NCBI GenBank assembly: GCA_002343545.1
Contig: DDRA01000033.1
Coordinates: forward strand, 1 to 9,172
Reading direction: 5' to 3'
DNA: 9,172 nucleotides
Source of the DNA: Bacteriovoracaceae bacterium UBA2428
GTDB taxonomy: Bacteria; Bdellovibrionota; UBA2428
The notes beneath the pieces are model-generated. The model was given only the letters and a program-made list of their open reading frames with translations. It was not told where the DNA came from and made no database searches. The position numbers and the translations under genes are program-made. Positions 1 through 6,384 of this stretch are shown piece by piece (position 1 is the stretch's first letter; each line of letters opens with the position of its first letter).

Positions 1-183
1 ATGGTGAACCAGGGCGACGACGAGATCTACGTCGAGGACGACGACTGGACGGTCCGCACGAAGGACCGCAAGCTTTCGGCCCAGTTCGAGCACACGGTCG
101 CGATCTTCGAGGATCGCGTGGAAATCCTGACCCTTCCCAGCGACTCCGAGCTCGACCCAGTCGTCTGGCGGCGAGCGCGCTGA
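1..183 (+). CDS. map: Type I methionine aminopeptidase, C-terminal fragment (5' end outside window)
   Basis: This is the last 60 residues of a methionine aminopeptidase, the cytoplasmic metalloenzyme that removes the initiator methionine from nascent proteins. The fragment aligns without gaps to the end of E. coli Map: it opens with MVNQG (E. coli MVNAG, just after the metal-ligand IEP motif), then WTVRTKDRKLSAQFEHT, then EILTLPS. Glu30 of the fragment, in QFEHT, corresponds to the metal-ligand Glu235 of E. coli Map. The ATG at position 1 is very probably an internal methionine rather than the start, because the catalytic domain with the remaining metal ligands would lie upstream of the window. 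The gene ends in TGA at 181-183, only 7 bp before the next reading frame, so the two may be co-transcribed. Recognition is from memory of the family and is strong for such a short piece. Confidence 0.93.
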   Translation: MVNQGDDEIYVEDDDWTVRTKDRKLSAQFEHTVAIFEDRVEILTLPSDSELDPVVWRRAR

Positions 184-190
184 GGATCGA

Positions 191-661
191 ATGAAGCCGC
201 GATTCCGGACTCGGATCTTCGCGATCGCCGCCTTCGGCGCCCTTTCGGCCGGGGCGGAAGTGAGTCCGACCTACTACGAGAACCTGCGCAAGGAGTGCGC
301 GGGGAACGCTTGCTGTCTCGAGTCGGTCACCGCCATGGCCAAGGCGGAGGGCGTGCTTCCGGGAGCCAACGACTCCTGTTTTCCGAACTGGAAAATCATG
401 GTGCCGGGCTGCGCGGGCGGCCGAAAGTGGTGCGAACGCGACAAGAAACTGGTCGCCGAGGCTTCGATCCGGCCCCTCGGCGAGGCCGAGTATAAAGCCA
501 AGCAGAAGGAATGCGGCGAAAGCGCTTGTTGCCTGGGTTCGCTCAAGACCGCTTACCTCGGAAAGCATCCGCTCGCCACGAAGGGCCTTTGCCCCGAGGG
601 CTACCGCGAGAACATGAATCGTTGCATCGATTCCGTGCGTTGGTGCGAGAAAACGCGCTGA
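191..661 (+). CDS. Secreted protein with two tandem six-cysteine modules (unknown function)
   Basis: I do not recognise this 156-residue protein. Residues 1-22 look like a signal peptide: basic start (KPRFRTR), hydrophobic core, and AGA before Glu23 as a likely signal peptidase I site. The mature part contains 12 cysteines in two copies of one module. Copy 1 has Cys 36, 41, 42, 63, 74, 81; copy 2 has Cys 108, 113, 114, 134, 145, 152. Spacings are 5-1-21-11-7 and 5-1-20-11-7. Shared anchors are EC-x4-CCL-x-S near the start and a W-C-E ending. Even cysteine number, export signal and exact spacing suggest disulfide-bonded domains in the periplasm or outside the cell; this is inference. GAGGA at 182-186, inside and after the map stop, serves as ribosome binding site 4 nt before the ATG. 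The gene converges with the minus-strand gene ending at 693. Function is open: a structural, binding or inhibitor-like role are all possible. Confidence 0.85.
   Translation: MKPRFRTRIFAIAAFGALSAGAEVSPTYYENLRKECAGNACCLESVTAMAKAEGVLPGANDSCFPNWKIMVPGCAGGRKWCERDKKLVAEASIRPLGEAEYKAKQKECGESACCLGSLKTAYLGKHPLATKGLCPEGYRENMNRCIDSVRWCEKTR
275..442 (+). repeat. Six-cysteine module, copy 1 (protein-level repeat)
   Basis: This encodes residues 29-84 of the secreted protein. It carries the pattern C-x4-CC-x20-C-x10-C-x6-C and ends with KWCE. It pairs with copy 2 at 491-655. The repeat is visible in the protein spacing; the DNA has diverged, so the duplication appears old rather than recent. Confidence 0.8.
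491..655 (+). repeat. Six-cysteine module, copy 2 (protein-level repeat)
   Basis: This encodes residues 101-155 of the secreted protein, with the pattern C-x4-CC-x19-C-x10-C-x6-C and the ending RWCE. Compared with copy 1 it is one residue shorter between the third and fourth cysteines. The linker between the copies (about residues 85-100) is charged and cysteine-free. Confidence 0.8.
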
Positions 662-692
662 GCGCGGCACCTAAGAATTTTTTCCGCGAATC

Positions 693-1079
693 CTAGAAGC
701 GCCAGAGGCCGGCGAGCTGCCAGCGGCCTTCGGCGTCGACGCCCGGGCGGAATTCGAAACCCGGCTCGAGCGAAGCTTTCGCGGGAGGTTGTTGGGCCGC
801 GGCGGCCGTCAGGTAAATCGCCGAACAGATAACCCCGATGCCGGCGCCGATCGTGATGTTGCTGATGTGGTTCTGGGGTTCTTCGTAGAACGAAAGGGTC
901 GAAAGCCCCAGGATGCCGCCAACGAGACCGCTCACGAGGATCACGGTCGAGGCGTTCCGAATCTCCAGCGGGCTGTTCGCGAGATTCGCGGCGCCGCCGC
1001 CCGTTTGGGCGAGAGCGGAATTGGAAGCGAATCCCAGTCCCATCACGGCGGACAAAAGGAAACGCGAAGACAAACCCAT
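693..1079 (-). CDS. Small exported protein with two predicted membrane segments, unknown function
   Basis: This is a 128-residue protein whose family I cannot name. The start chosen (ATG at 1079-1077) gives a convincing signal peptide: MGLSSRFLLSAV, a hydrophobic core, and ALA before Gln25. Two further hydrophobic, glycine-rich stretches follow at about residues 44-63 and 74-95. They are joined by a short polar loop containing SFYEEP and likely form a helical hairpin. The C-terminal 30 residues are soluble and rich in Pro, Gly and Trp. The pattern of a serine/threonine-leucine-serine-phenylalanine-tyrosine loop between two glycine-rich helices resembles small proteins I associate with Bdellovibrio-type bacteria; that is recollection, not a search. 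It lies 8 bp downstream of the glycosyltransferase gene and is probably in the same transcript. An AAAAGG run at the end of that gene is a weak, distant ribosome binding site. An upstream extension of the frame is open but has no good start and would overlap the glycosyltransferase. Confidence 0.75.
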   Translation of the reverse strand: MGLSSRFLLSAVMGLGFASNSALAQTGGGAANLANSPLEIRNASTVILVSGLVGGILGLSTLSFYEEPQNHISNITIGAGIGVICSAIYLTAAAAQQPPAKASLEPGFEFRPGVDAEGRWQLAGLWRF

Positions 1080-1087
1080 GGGTTTAT

Positions 1088-2197
1088 TTAAGACCTTTTT
1101 GCGGCCCGCCGCAACCCGTAGAGGGCCAGGCTCAGGAGCCCGATCACGGCGAAGGTTCCGACGAGGTGATTGCCGACCGCGACACGATAAGCCGAAATCC
1201 CGAGCACCGTGGTGATCGCGTAGAGAAGGATCACCGCGCTTCGATGGCTGAGGCCGATCTTCAGCAATCCGTGGTGAATATGCTCCTGATCCGCTTGCAG
1301 GACCTCCTTCAGCCGCGAGACGAGCGAGCGGCCCCCCGCCGGGGCGGACGCTTCGCCCAAGACCACGCGACGAAGAAAGCGACGCCCGATGGCCATGAAG
1401 GTGTCCGCGAGCGGAAGCAGCAAGATGAGGGGAGGGCCGAACATGACGATGGCCGTGGAGCGTTTGGTGCTGCCCATGAGAGAAAGGCAAGCCAAAAGGA
1501 AGCCCAGGACCAGGGACCCGCTGTCGCCCAAAAAAATGCGCGCGGGCGAAAAATTGAACATAAGAAAGCCGAGACAAGCTCCCGCCACGCACATCGCGAA
1601 AACGGGGATATGCAAGCTACCGAACTCGGACGAAATGAAGAAAATCGAAAGGGCGGTGATCGCGCAGACGCCCGAAGCGAGGCCATCCAAGCCGTCGATC
1701 AGATTGATCGCGTTCGTCACGAGCACGATCCAAAAGAGGCTGAGCGTCCAGGAAAGCGCCGCGCTCGAGACGGCCAGTTCCTCGCCGCCGAAGGGGTTCA
1801 GGACGAGCTTGATCTGCAGGCCCTGCGACACCACCCACGCCGCGGCGACGAACTGGACGGCAAGCTTTTGCCAAGCGTTCGCCCCCCGGATGTCGTCGTA
1901 GATACCCAAGAGGAAAATGAGGGCCGAAGCCCCGAAGAGCGTCTCGAAGGCCCGGAACGGGGCGGGGTCCAAAACGAGGGGCTGGCTATCCCGAAAAAGG
2001 AACCAAGCGAGCCAGATCGCCAGGAAGATCCCGACCCCGCCCAGGCGGGGGATGGGGGAAAGGTGAACCTTCCTCAGACCGGGTTGATCGACCCATCCCT
2101 TTCGCGTCGCAATACGGACCATGACAGGGGTCACGGAGATGGCTACAAAGTAAGAGAGAGCCAGGTAGATTAGGCTCTGGCTGCTAATAACACTCAT
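1088..2197 (-). CDS. WecA/TagO/MraY-family undecaprenyl-phosphate sugar-1-phosphate transferase
   Basis: This 369-residue polytopic membrane enzyme belongs to the polyprenyl-phosphate N-acetylhexosamine-1-phosphate transferase family. The family transfers a sugar phosphate from a UDP-sugar to undecaprenyl phosphate at the inner membrane, starting O-antigen, teichoic-acid-like or other surface glycans. Signature elements appear in order: KVHLSPIPRLGG (43-54), the GIYDD aspartate pair (Asp101-102), NAINLIDGLDGLASG (162-176), FNFSPARIFLGDSGS (214-228) and the HIHH motif (306-309). About ten hydrophobic segments are visible. The HxHH motif and KVH-PxPR-GG region favour the WecA/TagO branch over MraY. 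The sugar (GlcNAc or another HexNAc) cannot be told from sequence. The cytoplasmic loop before HIHH looks longer than usual. The start at 2197 puts the first membrane helix near the N-terminus. Alternative ATGs at 2260 and 2266 would add a polar extension and collide with the start of deoC. The ribosome binding site is weak. Confidence 0.93.
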   Translation of the reverse strand: MSVISSQSLIYLALSYFVAISVTPVMVRIATRKGWVDQPGLRKVHLSPIPRLGGVGIFLAIWLAWFLFRDSQPLVLDPAPFRAFETLFGASALIFLLGIYDDIRGANAWQKLAVQFVAAAWVVSQGLQIKLVLNPFGGEELAVSSAALSWTLSLFWIVLVTNAINLIDGLDGLASGVCAITALSIFFISSEFGSLHIPVFAMCVAGACLGFLMFNFSPARIFLGDSGSLVLGFLLACLSLMGSTKRSTAIVMFGPPLILLLPLADTFMAIGRRFLRRVVLGEASAPAGGRSLVSRLKEVLQADQEHIHHGLLKIGLSHRSAVILLYAITTVLGISAYRVAVGNHLVGTFAVIGLLSLALYGLRRAAKRS

Positions 2198-2264
2198 CCG
2201 CTCGCATCGTTGTAATTCATCGAGGCCGAGCGGTCGAGCCGAACGGGAAGGAACTCGCATCGCC
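2198..2264. promoter_or_regulatory. Divergent intergenic region between the glycosyltransferase gene and deoC
   Basis: These 67 bp must hold the control signals for the deo operon, and probably for the minus-strand glycosyltransferase gene, unless they extend into that gene. A possible -10 element for deoC, TGTAAT at 2211-2216, lacks a convincing -35. Two short repeats are present. One is an inverted repeat, CCGCTCG (2198-2204) and CGAGCGG (2227-2233). The other is a direct repeat CTCGCATCG at 2201-2209 and 2254-2262. Either could be an operator, but both are short and may be chance. Confidence 0.4.
2245..2252 (+). promoter_or_regulatory. Ribosome binding site of deoC
   Basis: GGGAAGGA is the only purine-rich Shine-Dalgarno-like stretch before the deoC ATG. 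The spacer of 12 nt is longer than the usual 5-9 nt, which may mean modest initiation. There is no alternative in-frame start nearby. Confidence 0.5.
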
Positions 2265-2963
2265 ATGACCGAAAAGACGCCCGCCTCGATCCGACCTACG
2301 CCCCAAGTTCTCGCGAGCTTCATCGACCACACGTTGTTGAAGCCCGACGCTTCGCGGGCGGAGATTTTGCGCCTCTGCGAGGAAGCCCGGCGCTTCAACT
2401 TCAAGACCGTCTGCGTGAACGGCCGCTGGATCGAGACGGTCGCCAAAGCCCTCGAAGGGTCGCCCTGCCTTCCGATCGCCTGCGTCGGCTTCCCCCTCGG
2501 CGCCGGTCTCTCCGAATCGAAGGCCGCCGAAACGAAAGCCTGCATCGCGCACGGCGCCCGCGAGATCGACATGGTCCTGGACATCGGCTCGCTCAAGTCG
2601 GGCGAATGGGAAACGGTCAAGGCCGACGTCGCCGCCGTGACCCGAGCCGCCGGATCGGTTCCCGTCAAAGTCATCCTCGAGATCTGCCTGCTGACCGAAG
2701 AAGAGATCGCCCGGGCTTGCCGACTCTGCGAAGAGGCCGGCGCGGCCTTCGTGAAAACTTCGACGGGCTTCTCGAAGGCCGGCGCGACCCTCGAAGCCGT
2801 GCGCCTCATGCGCGCGAGCGTTTCCCCCAAAGTCGAAGTCAAGGCGAGCGGCGGGGTGCGCGATCTCAAGACCTTCCTCGCCATGGTCGAGGCCGGCGCG
2901 ACTCGCATCGGAACCTCGAGCGGGATCGCCATCCTCGAGGAAGCCGCCAAAGGAGGCGCCTGA
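2265..2963 (+). CDS. deoC: Deoxyribose-phosphate aldolase
   Basis: This 232-residue cytoplasmic class I aldolase cleaves 2-deoxyribose-5-phosphate to glyceraldehyde-3-phosphate and acetaldehyde, the last step of deoxynucleoside breakdown. The DeoC/FbaB TIM-barrel motifs appear in order: IDHTLLKP (20-27), VCVNGRW (50-55 region), GFPLG (75-79), EIDMVLDIG with Asp102, KVILE (135-139), FVKTSTGFS with the Schiff-base lysine Lys164 (E. coli Lys167), VKASGGVRD with the proton-relay lysine Lys193 (E. coli Lys201), and RIGTSSG (214-220) in the phosphate-binding region. All catalytic residues expected from the family are present. Length fits the shorter bacterial DeoC type (about 220-230 residues) rather than the E. 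coli form of 259. It is the first gene of the operon. Its TGA stop overlaps the deoB ATG by one base. Confidence 0.97.
   Translation: MTEKTPASIRPTPQVLASFIDHTLLKPDASRAEILRLCEEARRFNFKTVCVNGRWIETVAKALEGSPCLPIACVGFPLGAGLSESKAAETKACIAHGAREIDMVLDIGSLKSGEWETVKADVAAVTRAAGSVPVKVILEICLLTEEEIARACRLCEEAGAAFVKTSTGFSKAGATLEAVRLMRASVSPKVEVKASGGVRDLKTFLAMVEAGATRIGTSSGIAILEEAAKGGA
2949..2956 (+). promoter_or_regulatory. Strong ribosome binding site of deoB
   Basis: AAAGGAGG is a near-perfect Shine-Dalgarno sequence, 6 nt before ATG 2963, and lies within the end of deoC. It fixes the deoB start and rules out the much longer open frame that begins upstream inside deoC. Confidence 0.85.
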
Positions 2964-4177
2964 TGTCTTCCGCTTACGATCGCGTCGTGCTCGTGGTCCT
3001 CGATTCGGTGGGGTGCGGCGCGGCCCGCGACGCCGTCCGCTTCGGCGACGAGAAGGCCCACACGCTCAAGCACATTTCCGAATGGGCCGCGTTGAACGGC
3101 TTCGCTTTCGAGCTTCCGAACCTCGCGCGCTGGGGCCTGGGCCAAATTTATTCCGGCTTCGGCATCCCGCGCACGCCGCGGCCCCAAGCCTCGACGGCCA
3201 TCCTTTCCGAGCTCTCGCCCGGCAAAGACACGACGACGGGGCACTGGGAGATGGCCGGCACGGTGCTTCGCGCCGAGTTTCCGGTCTATCCGGAGGGCTT
3301 CGCGAAAAAGCTTTTGGACGACTGGTGCGCGGAGAACTCCCTGCCCGGCTGGCTCTGCAATAAACCCGCCTCGGGCACGACCGTCATCGACGAGTACGGC
3401 GAGGAACATCTGCGCACGGGCAAGCCCATCGTCTACACCTCGGGCGACAGCGTCCTGCAGATCGCCTGGAGCGAGGAAGCCTTCGGGATCGAGAAGCTCT
3501 ACGCCATCAGCAAGAGCGCGCGCAAGTACGTGGACCCGCTCGGGGTCGGACGCGTCATCGCGCGGCCCTTCGTCGGGCGCAAACCGGGCGAATTCAAACG
3601 CACCGAGAATCGCCGCGACTACAGCGTACCGCCGCCGGCGCCCAACCTCCTCGATCTGCTCGTCGAGGAGGGCGCCTTCGTGGCGGGCGTCGGCAAGATC
3701 GAAGACATCTTCGCCCACCGCTCGGTCACGCACGTCGAGCACACGGGACGCAACGAGACGAGCCTCGAGGCCACCCTCGACTTCGTGAAGAAGTCCCCCG
3801 GTCCGCGCGGCCTCATCTTCACGAACCTCATCGACTTCGACCAGCTCCACGGCCACCGTCGCAACCCGAAGACCTACGCCGAAGCGCTGATGGCCTTCGA
3901 TCGCTTCCTGCCGAGGCTCGAAGCCGCGTGCGGGCCCCGCGACCTGCTCGTGCTCACGGCGGACCACGGCAACGACCCGACCCACGCGGGCACGGACCAC
4001 ACACGCGAAGACGTTCCGCTCCTGTTTTGGTCGAAGAACCCCGCCTTCCGGGCGAAGGAATTGGGACGACGCGAAGGATTCGCGACGGTCGCGCGACTGA
4101 CCTTGGACGCGCTCGGCCTGGAGCGCGCCCTCGCCAAGCTTCCCGACGCGGCCGCGGCCACGCGAGTTTTGGACTGA
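2963..4177 (+). CDS. deoB: Phosphopentomutase
   Basis: This 404-residue cytoplasmic enzyme (E. coli DeoB has 407) interconverts ribose- or deoxyribose-1-phosphate with the 5-phosphates, linking the phosphorylases to DeoC and the pentose phosphate pathway. It is an alkaline-phosphatase-superfamily metalloenzyme with two Mn ions. The motifs are clear: VVLVVLDSVGCGAARDA with Asp14, KDTTTGHWEMAG (88-99) holding the threonine that carries the phosphate, GKIEDIF (244-250), NLIDFDQLHGHRR with Asp291 and His296, and TADHGNDP with Asp334 and His335, then GTDHTRE with His346. The spacing of these ligands matches the B. cereus enzyme (Asp286/His291 and Asp327/His328/His339), so metal binding should be intact. 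The start is set by the TGATG junction with deoC and an excellent ribosome binding site. deoA begins 3 bp after the stop. Confidence 0.97.
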   Translation: MSSAYDRVVLVVLDSVGCGAARDAVRFGDEKAHTLKHISEWAALNGFAFELPNLARWGLGQIYSGFGIPRTPRPQASTAILSELSPGKDTTTGHWEMAGTVLRAEFPVYPEGFAKKLLDDWCAENSLPGWLCNKPASGTTVIDEYGEEHLRTGKPIVYTSGDSVLQIAWSEEAFGIEKLYAISKSARKYVDPLGVGRVIARPFVGRKPGEFKRTENRRDYSVPPPAPNLLDLLVEEGAFVAGVGKIEDIFAHRSVTHVEHTGRNETSLEATLDFVKKSPGPRGLIFTNLIDFDQLHGHRRNPKTYAEALMAFDRFLPRLEAACGPRDLLVLTADHGNDPTHAGTDHTREDVPLLFWSKNPAFRAKELGRREGFATVARLTLDALGLERALAKLPDAAAATRVLD

Positions 4178-4180
4178 CCT

Positions 4181-5527
4181 ATGACTTTGCTCGTCCCCGA
4201 GATCCTGCGCAAAAAACGCGACGGCGGCCGGCTCACGCCCGAGGAGATCTCCTTCCTCGTGCGCGGCTTCGCGAACGGAACGATTCCGGACTACCAAGCC
4301 TCGGCTTGGCTCATGGCGAGCTTCATCAAGGGGCTCGACGAGACCGAGACGGTCGAACTCACGCGCAACATGAAGGACTCCGGGCGCGTGCTGAAGTGGC
4401 GGGAGCTGAGCGAGAATTTTCGGGACGCGAGTTTCGCCGATAAACACTCGACCGGCGGCGTGGGCGACAAGGTCTCGCTCGTGCTCGCGCCCGTGGCGGC
4501 TTGCCTGGGAGTGAAAGTCCCCATGATGAGCGGACGGGGACTCGGCCATACGGGCGGAACCGCGGACAAGCTCCAATCCATTTCCGGCTTCGATATCTAC
4601 CCGACGACCGACAAGATGGTGCGGCTGCTCGACGAAGTCGGCGTCTGCATGATGGCGCAGGCCCCCGACCTCTGCCCGGCCGATCGGAAGCTCTACTCCT
4701 TACGTGACGTCACCGGAACGATCGAGAGCGTTCCTCTCATCACGGCCTCGATCGTCTCGAAAAAGTGGGCCGAGGGCGTGGACGCGATCGTCTTCGACGT
4801 GAAAGTCGGCGACGCCGCCTTCATGTCGGATGCGGAACAGGCCCGCGCGCTCAGCCGTAGCCTCTGTCGAGTCGCGGAACTCGCCGGGATCAAGGCCCGC
4901 GCTTGCCTCACCCGCATGGAGGAGCCCCTCGGGGTGCTCGTCGGGAACACGCTCGAAGTCGAGGAGTCGCTCTGGATCCTGGCCGACGCCTATCCCACGG
5001 CCGAACATCGTCGTTTGTCCGCCCCTTTACGGGAGATCTCCATCCGCCTCGCCGCCGAGATGGCTTGGCTCGCCGGCCGCGCCCCGAGCTTGGAAGCCGC
5101 CATCGCCGAGGGGGAGCGCGCCCTGAAGAGCGGACGCGCGCTCGGTATTTTCGAGCGCATGGTTCGCGCCCAGGGCGGCGCCCCGGATTGGCGCGAGAAA
5201 ATTCACGTCCGCGCGAAAAAATTCACGTACCCCGCGATCAAGGACGGCTACGTGAGCCGCATCCATTCGCGCGAGATCGGTCTCGCCGGTTTGCACTTCG
5301 GCGTCGGCCGCCGGACGGTCGACGACAAGCTCGCGCCCAAGGCCGGCTTCGAGCTCGCGGTCGCCGTGGGCGATCACGTTCGTCGGGGCCAGCCGCTTTT
5401 GCACTACTACACCGATGAAGACGGCGTGCCCGCCCTCATCCGCCCCCACCTCGACCGAACCTTCGAGTTCTCGGACAAAGCGGTCGAAGCCCTTAAGCCC
5501 TTGCTCATGGAAAGGATTCCCGAATGA
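4181..5527 (+). CDS. deoA: Thymidine / pyrimidine-nucleoside phosphorylase
   Basis: This 448-residue enzyme splits thymidine, deoxyuridine or uridine with phosphate into base and (deoxy)ribose-1-phosphate. The order is helical N-terminal domain (LVPEILRKKRDGGRLTPEEI), phosphate-binding KHSTGGVGDK (88-97), family signature SGRGLGHTGGTADKLQ (117-132), the substrate-binding arginine, serine and lysine at Arg175, Ser190 and Lys194 (E. coli Arg171, Ser186, Lys190), and a C-terminal domain with DGYVSRIHSREIG. Length suits both DeoA (440) and Pdp (433), so strict thymidine versus broad pyrimidine specificity is undecided. Oddities: the last residue of the signature is Gln132 where Glu is expected, and VKVGDAAFM replaces the common VKxGSGAFM. 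The start follows the family N-terminus. No good Shine-Dalgarno precedes it, so it is probably translated by coupling from deoB, whose stop is 3 bp upstream. It overlaps the next gene by 4 bp (ATGA). Confidence 0.94.
   Translation: MTLLVPEILRKKRDGGRLTPEEISFLVRGFANGTIPDYQASAWLMASFIKGLDETETVELTRNMKDSGRVLKWRELSENFRDASFADKHSTGGVGDKVSLVLAPVAACLGVKVPMMSGRGLGHTGGTADKLQSISGFDIYPTTDKMVRLLDEVGVCMMAQAPDLCPADRKLYSLRDVTGTIESVPLITASIVSKKWAEGVDAIVFDVKVGDAAFMSDAEQARALSRSLCRVAELAGIKARACLTRMEEPLGVLVGNTLEVEESLWILADAYPTAEHRRLSAPLREISIRLAAEMAWLAGRAPSLEAAIAEGERALKSGRALGIFERMVRAQGGAPDWREKIHVRAKKFTYPAIKDGYVSRIHSREIGLAGLHFGVGRRTVDDKLAPKAGFELAVAVGDHVRRGQPLLHYYTDEDGVPALIRPHLDRTFEFSDKAVEALKPLLMERIPE
5191..5230 (+). repeat. 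20-bp imperfect tandem repeat inside deoA
   Basis: Two adjacent 20-bp units, 5191-5210 and 5211-5230, match at 18 of 20 positions; each contains GCGCGA-AAA-TTCACGT. Because 20 is not a multiple of three, the copies are read in different frames (REKIHV versus AKKFTY). The frame nevertheless stays open and family-like on both sides. The segment lies in the variable linker before the C-terminal DGYV region. Confidence 0.75.
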
Positions 5528-6384
5528 AGAACGACCCGAGCTCCCTCTTGAAATGGTACCAAAGCGTCGGCGTCGACCCGGCCTCGCTTCATATCGTCCT
5601 CGGCTCCGCCGTCGGCATCGCCTTCGAGGAACTGCCGCCGCCGAAGGGTTGGATGCTCAAAGACTCGAAGAACTTCGCCGAACTCGGCTTCGCGGCCGCG
5701 ACGGTGCAAGGGCACAAGGGACTCTTCAAGGTCCTCACCCACGCGAAGTCCGGCCGCACGCTCCTCGTTCAAGTCGGGCGGCTCCACGGCTACGAAGGAA
5801 ACTCCCCGCGCGCCGTCGTCGCGCCGCTCGTGGCGTCCGCGCTCGCGGGCTGCGAGACTTTCTTGCTCACGAACGCCGCCGGCTCGCTTAAGCGCACGTT
5901 CAAGACGGGTTCCGTCATGATCATCAAGGACCAGGTCAACCTGACGGGCCAGAACCCGCTTTACGGTCCCAACCCGACCGACGGCGCCGGCCAAGCGATC
6001 GGCCCCCGCTTTCCCGATATGTCCGAAGCCTACGACAAGAAGCTGAACGCGAAGCTCAAGAAGGTGCTCGCCAAGGCCAAGTTCAAGGTCAACGAAGGCA
6101 TCTACTTGGGGCTCTCGGGTCCCGTCTTCGAAACCCCCTCCGAGGTCGCGCTCTACTCGAAGTGGGGCATGGGCTCCGTCGGCATGTCCACGGTCTGGGA
6201 GACCATCGCGCTTCGGCACATGGGCAAGCGCGTGGCCGGCTTCTCCTTCATCAGCAACATGGGTTGCGGACTCATCCCCAACAAGAAAATCGCCCACGAC
6301 GACGTCGAGCACGAAGGCCGCAAGGCCGCCGCCAAGATCGTGCGCGCCCTCTTTGACTTCGCCGAACAGGAATTCACGAAATGA
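5524..6384 (+). CDS. Purine nucleoside phosphorylase, class II (trimeric type)
   Basis: This 286-residue cytoplasmic enzyme splits inosine, guanosine and their deoxy forms with phosphate, giving the base and (deoxy)ribose-1-phosphate for DeoB. It matches the human/bacterial trimeric PNP family rather than hexameric DeoD. Active-site residues known in human PNP are all found: Ser28 (human Ser33), His64 in VQGHKG, Arg86/His88/Tyr90/Glu91 in GRLHGYEG, TNAAGSL (116-122), Glu203 in VFETP (human Glu201), Met221-Ser222 in VGMSTV, and Asn245 in FISN (human Asn243). Glu plus Asn is the pattern linked to 6-oxopurine preference, which implies that adenosine must be deaminated first. Small departures are GSAVG where GSGLG is common and VQGH where VPGH is common. 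ATG overlaps the deoA stop (ATGA), with GGAAAGGA at 5509-5515 as ribosome binding site, 8 nt away. The symbol would be punA or deoD2-like; I leave it blank because naming varies. Confidence 0.95.
   Translation: MKNDPSSLLKWYQSVGVDPASLHIVLGSAVGIAFEELPPPKGWMLKDSKNFAELGFAAATVQGHKGLFKVLTHAKSGRTLLVQVGRLHGYEGNSPRAVVAPLVASALAGCETFLLTNAAGSLKRTFKTGSVMIIKDQVNLTGQNPLYGPNPTDGAGQAIGPRFPDMSEAYDKKLNAKLKKVLAKAKFKVNEGIYLGLSGPVFETPSEVALYSKWGMGSVGMSTVWETIALRHMGKRVAGFSFISNMGCGLIPNKKIAHDDVEHEGRKAAAKIVRALFDFAEQEFTK

Noticed and set aside
663..688. Possible shared terminator between the convergent genes ending at 661 and 693 (CGCGG and CCGCG arms, six T at 678-683)
   Set aside because: The five-pair stem has a 16-nt loop and the T-run lies inside the loop instead of after the stem, so it does not fit an intrinsic terminator.
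1166..2173. 335-codon plus-strand open frame opposite the glycosyltransferase gene
   Set aside because: Its translation is highly charged with no domain or motif, while the minus strand holds all transferase signatures.
2606..2962. Longer start for deoB inside deoC
   Set aside because: The extra 119 residues are an out-of-frame reading of deoC. Phosphopentomutase length and a strong Shine-Dalgarno place the start at 2963.
2198..4576. Very long minus-strand open frame continuing upstream of the glycosyltransferase, across deoC, deoB and part of deoA
   Set aside because: The upstream part is Arg/Ala/Glu-rich low-information sequence opposite three clear plus-strand enzymes. It is a by-product of GC-rich third codon positions, and the family-like protein begins only at 2197.
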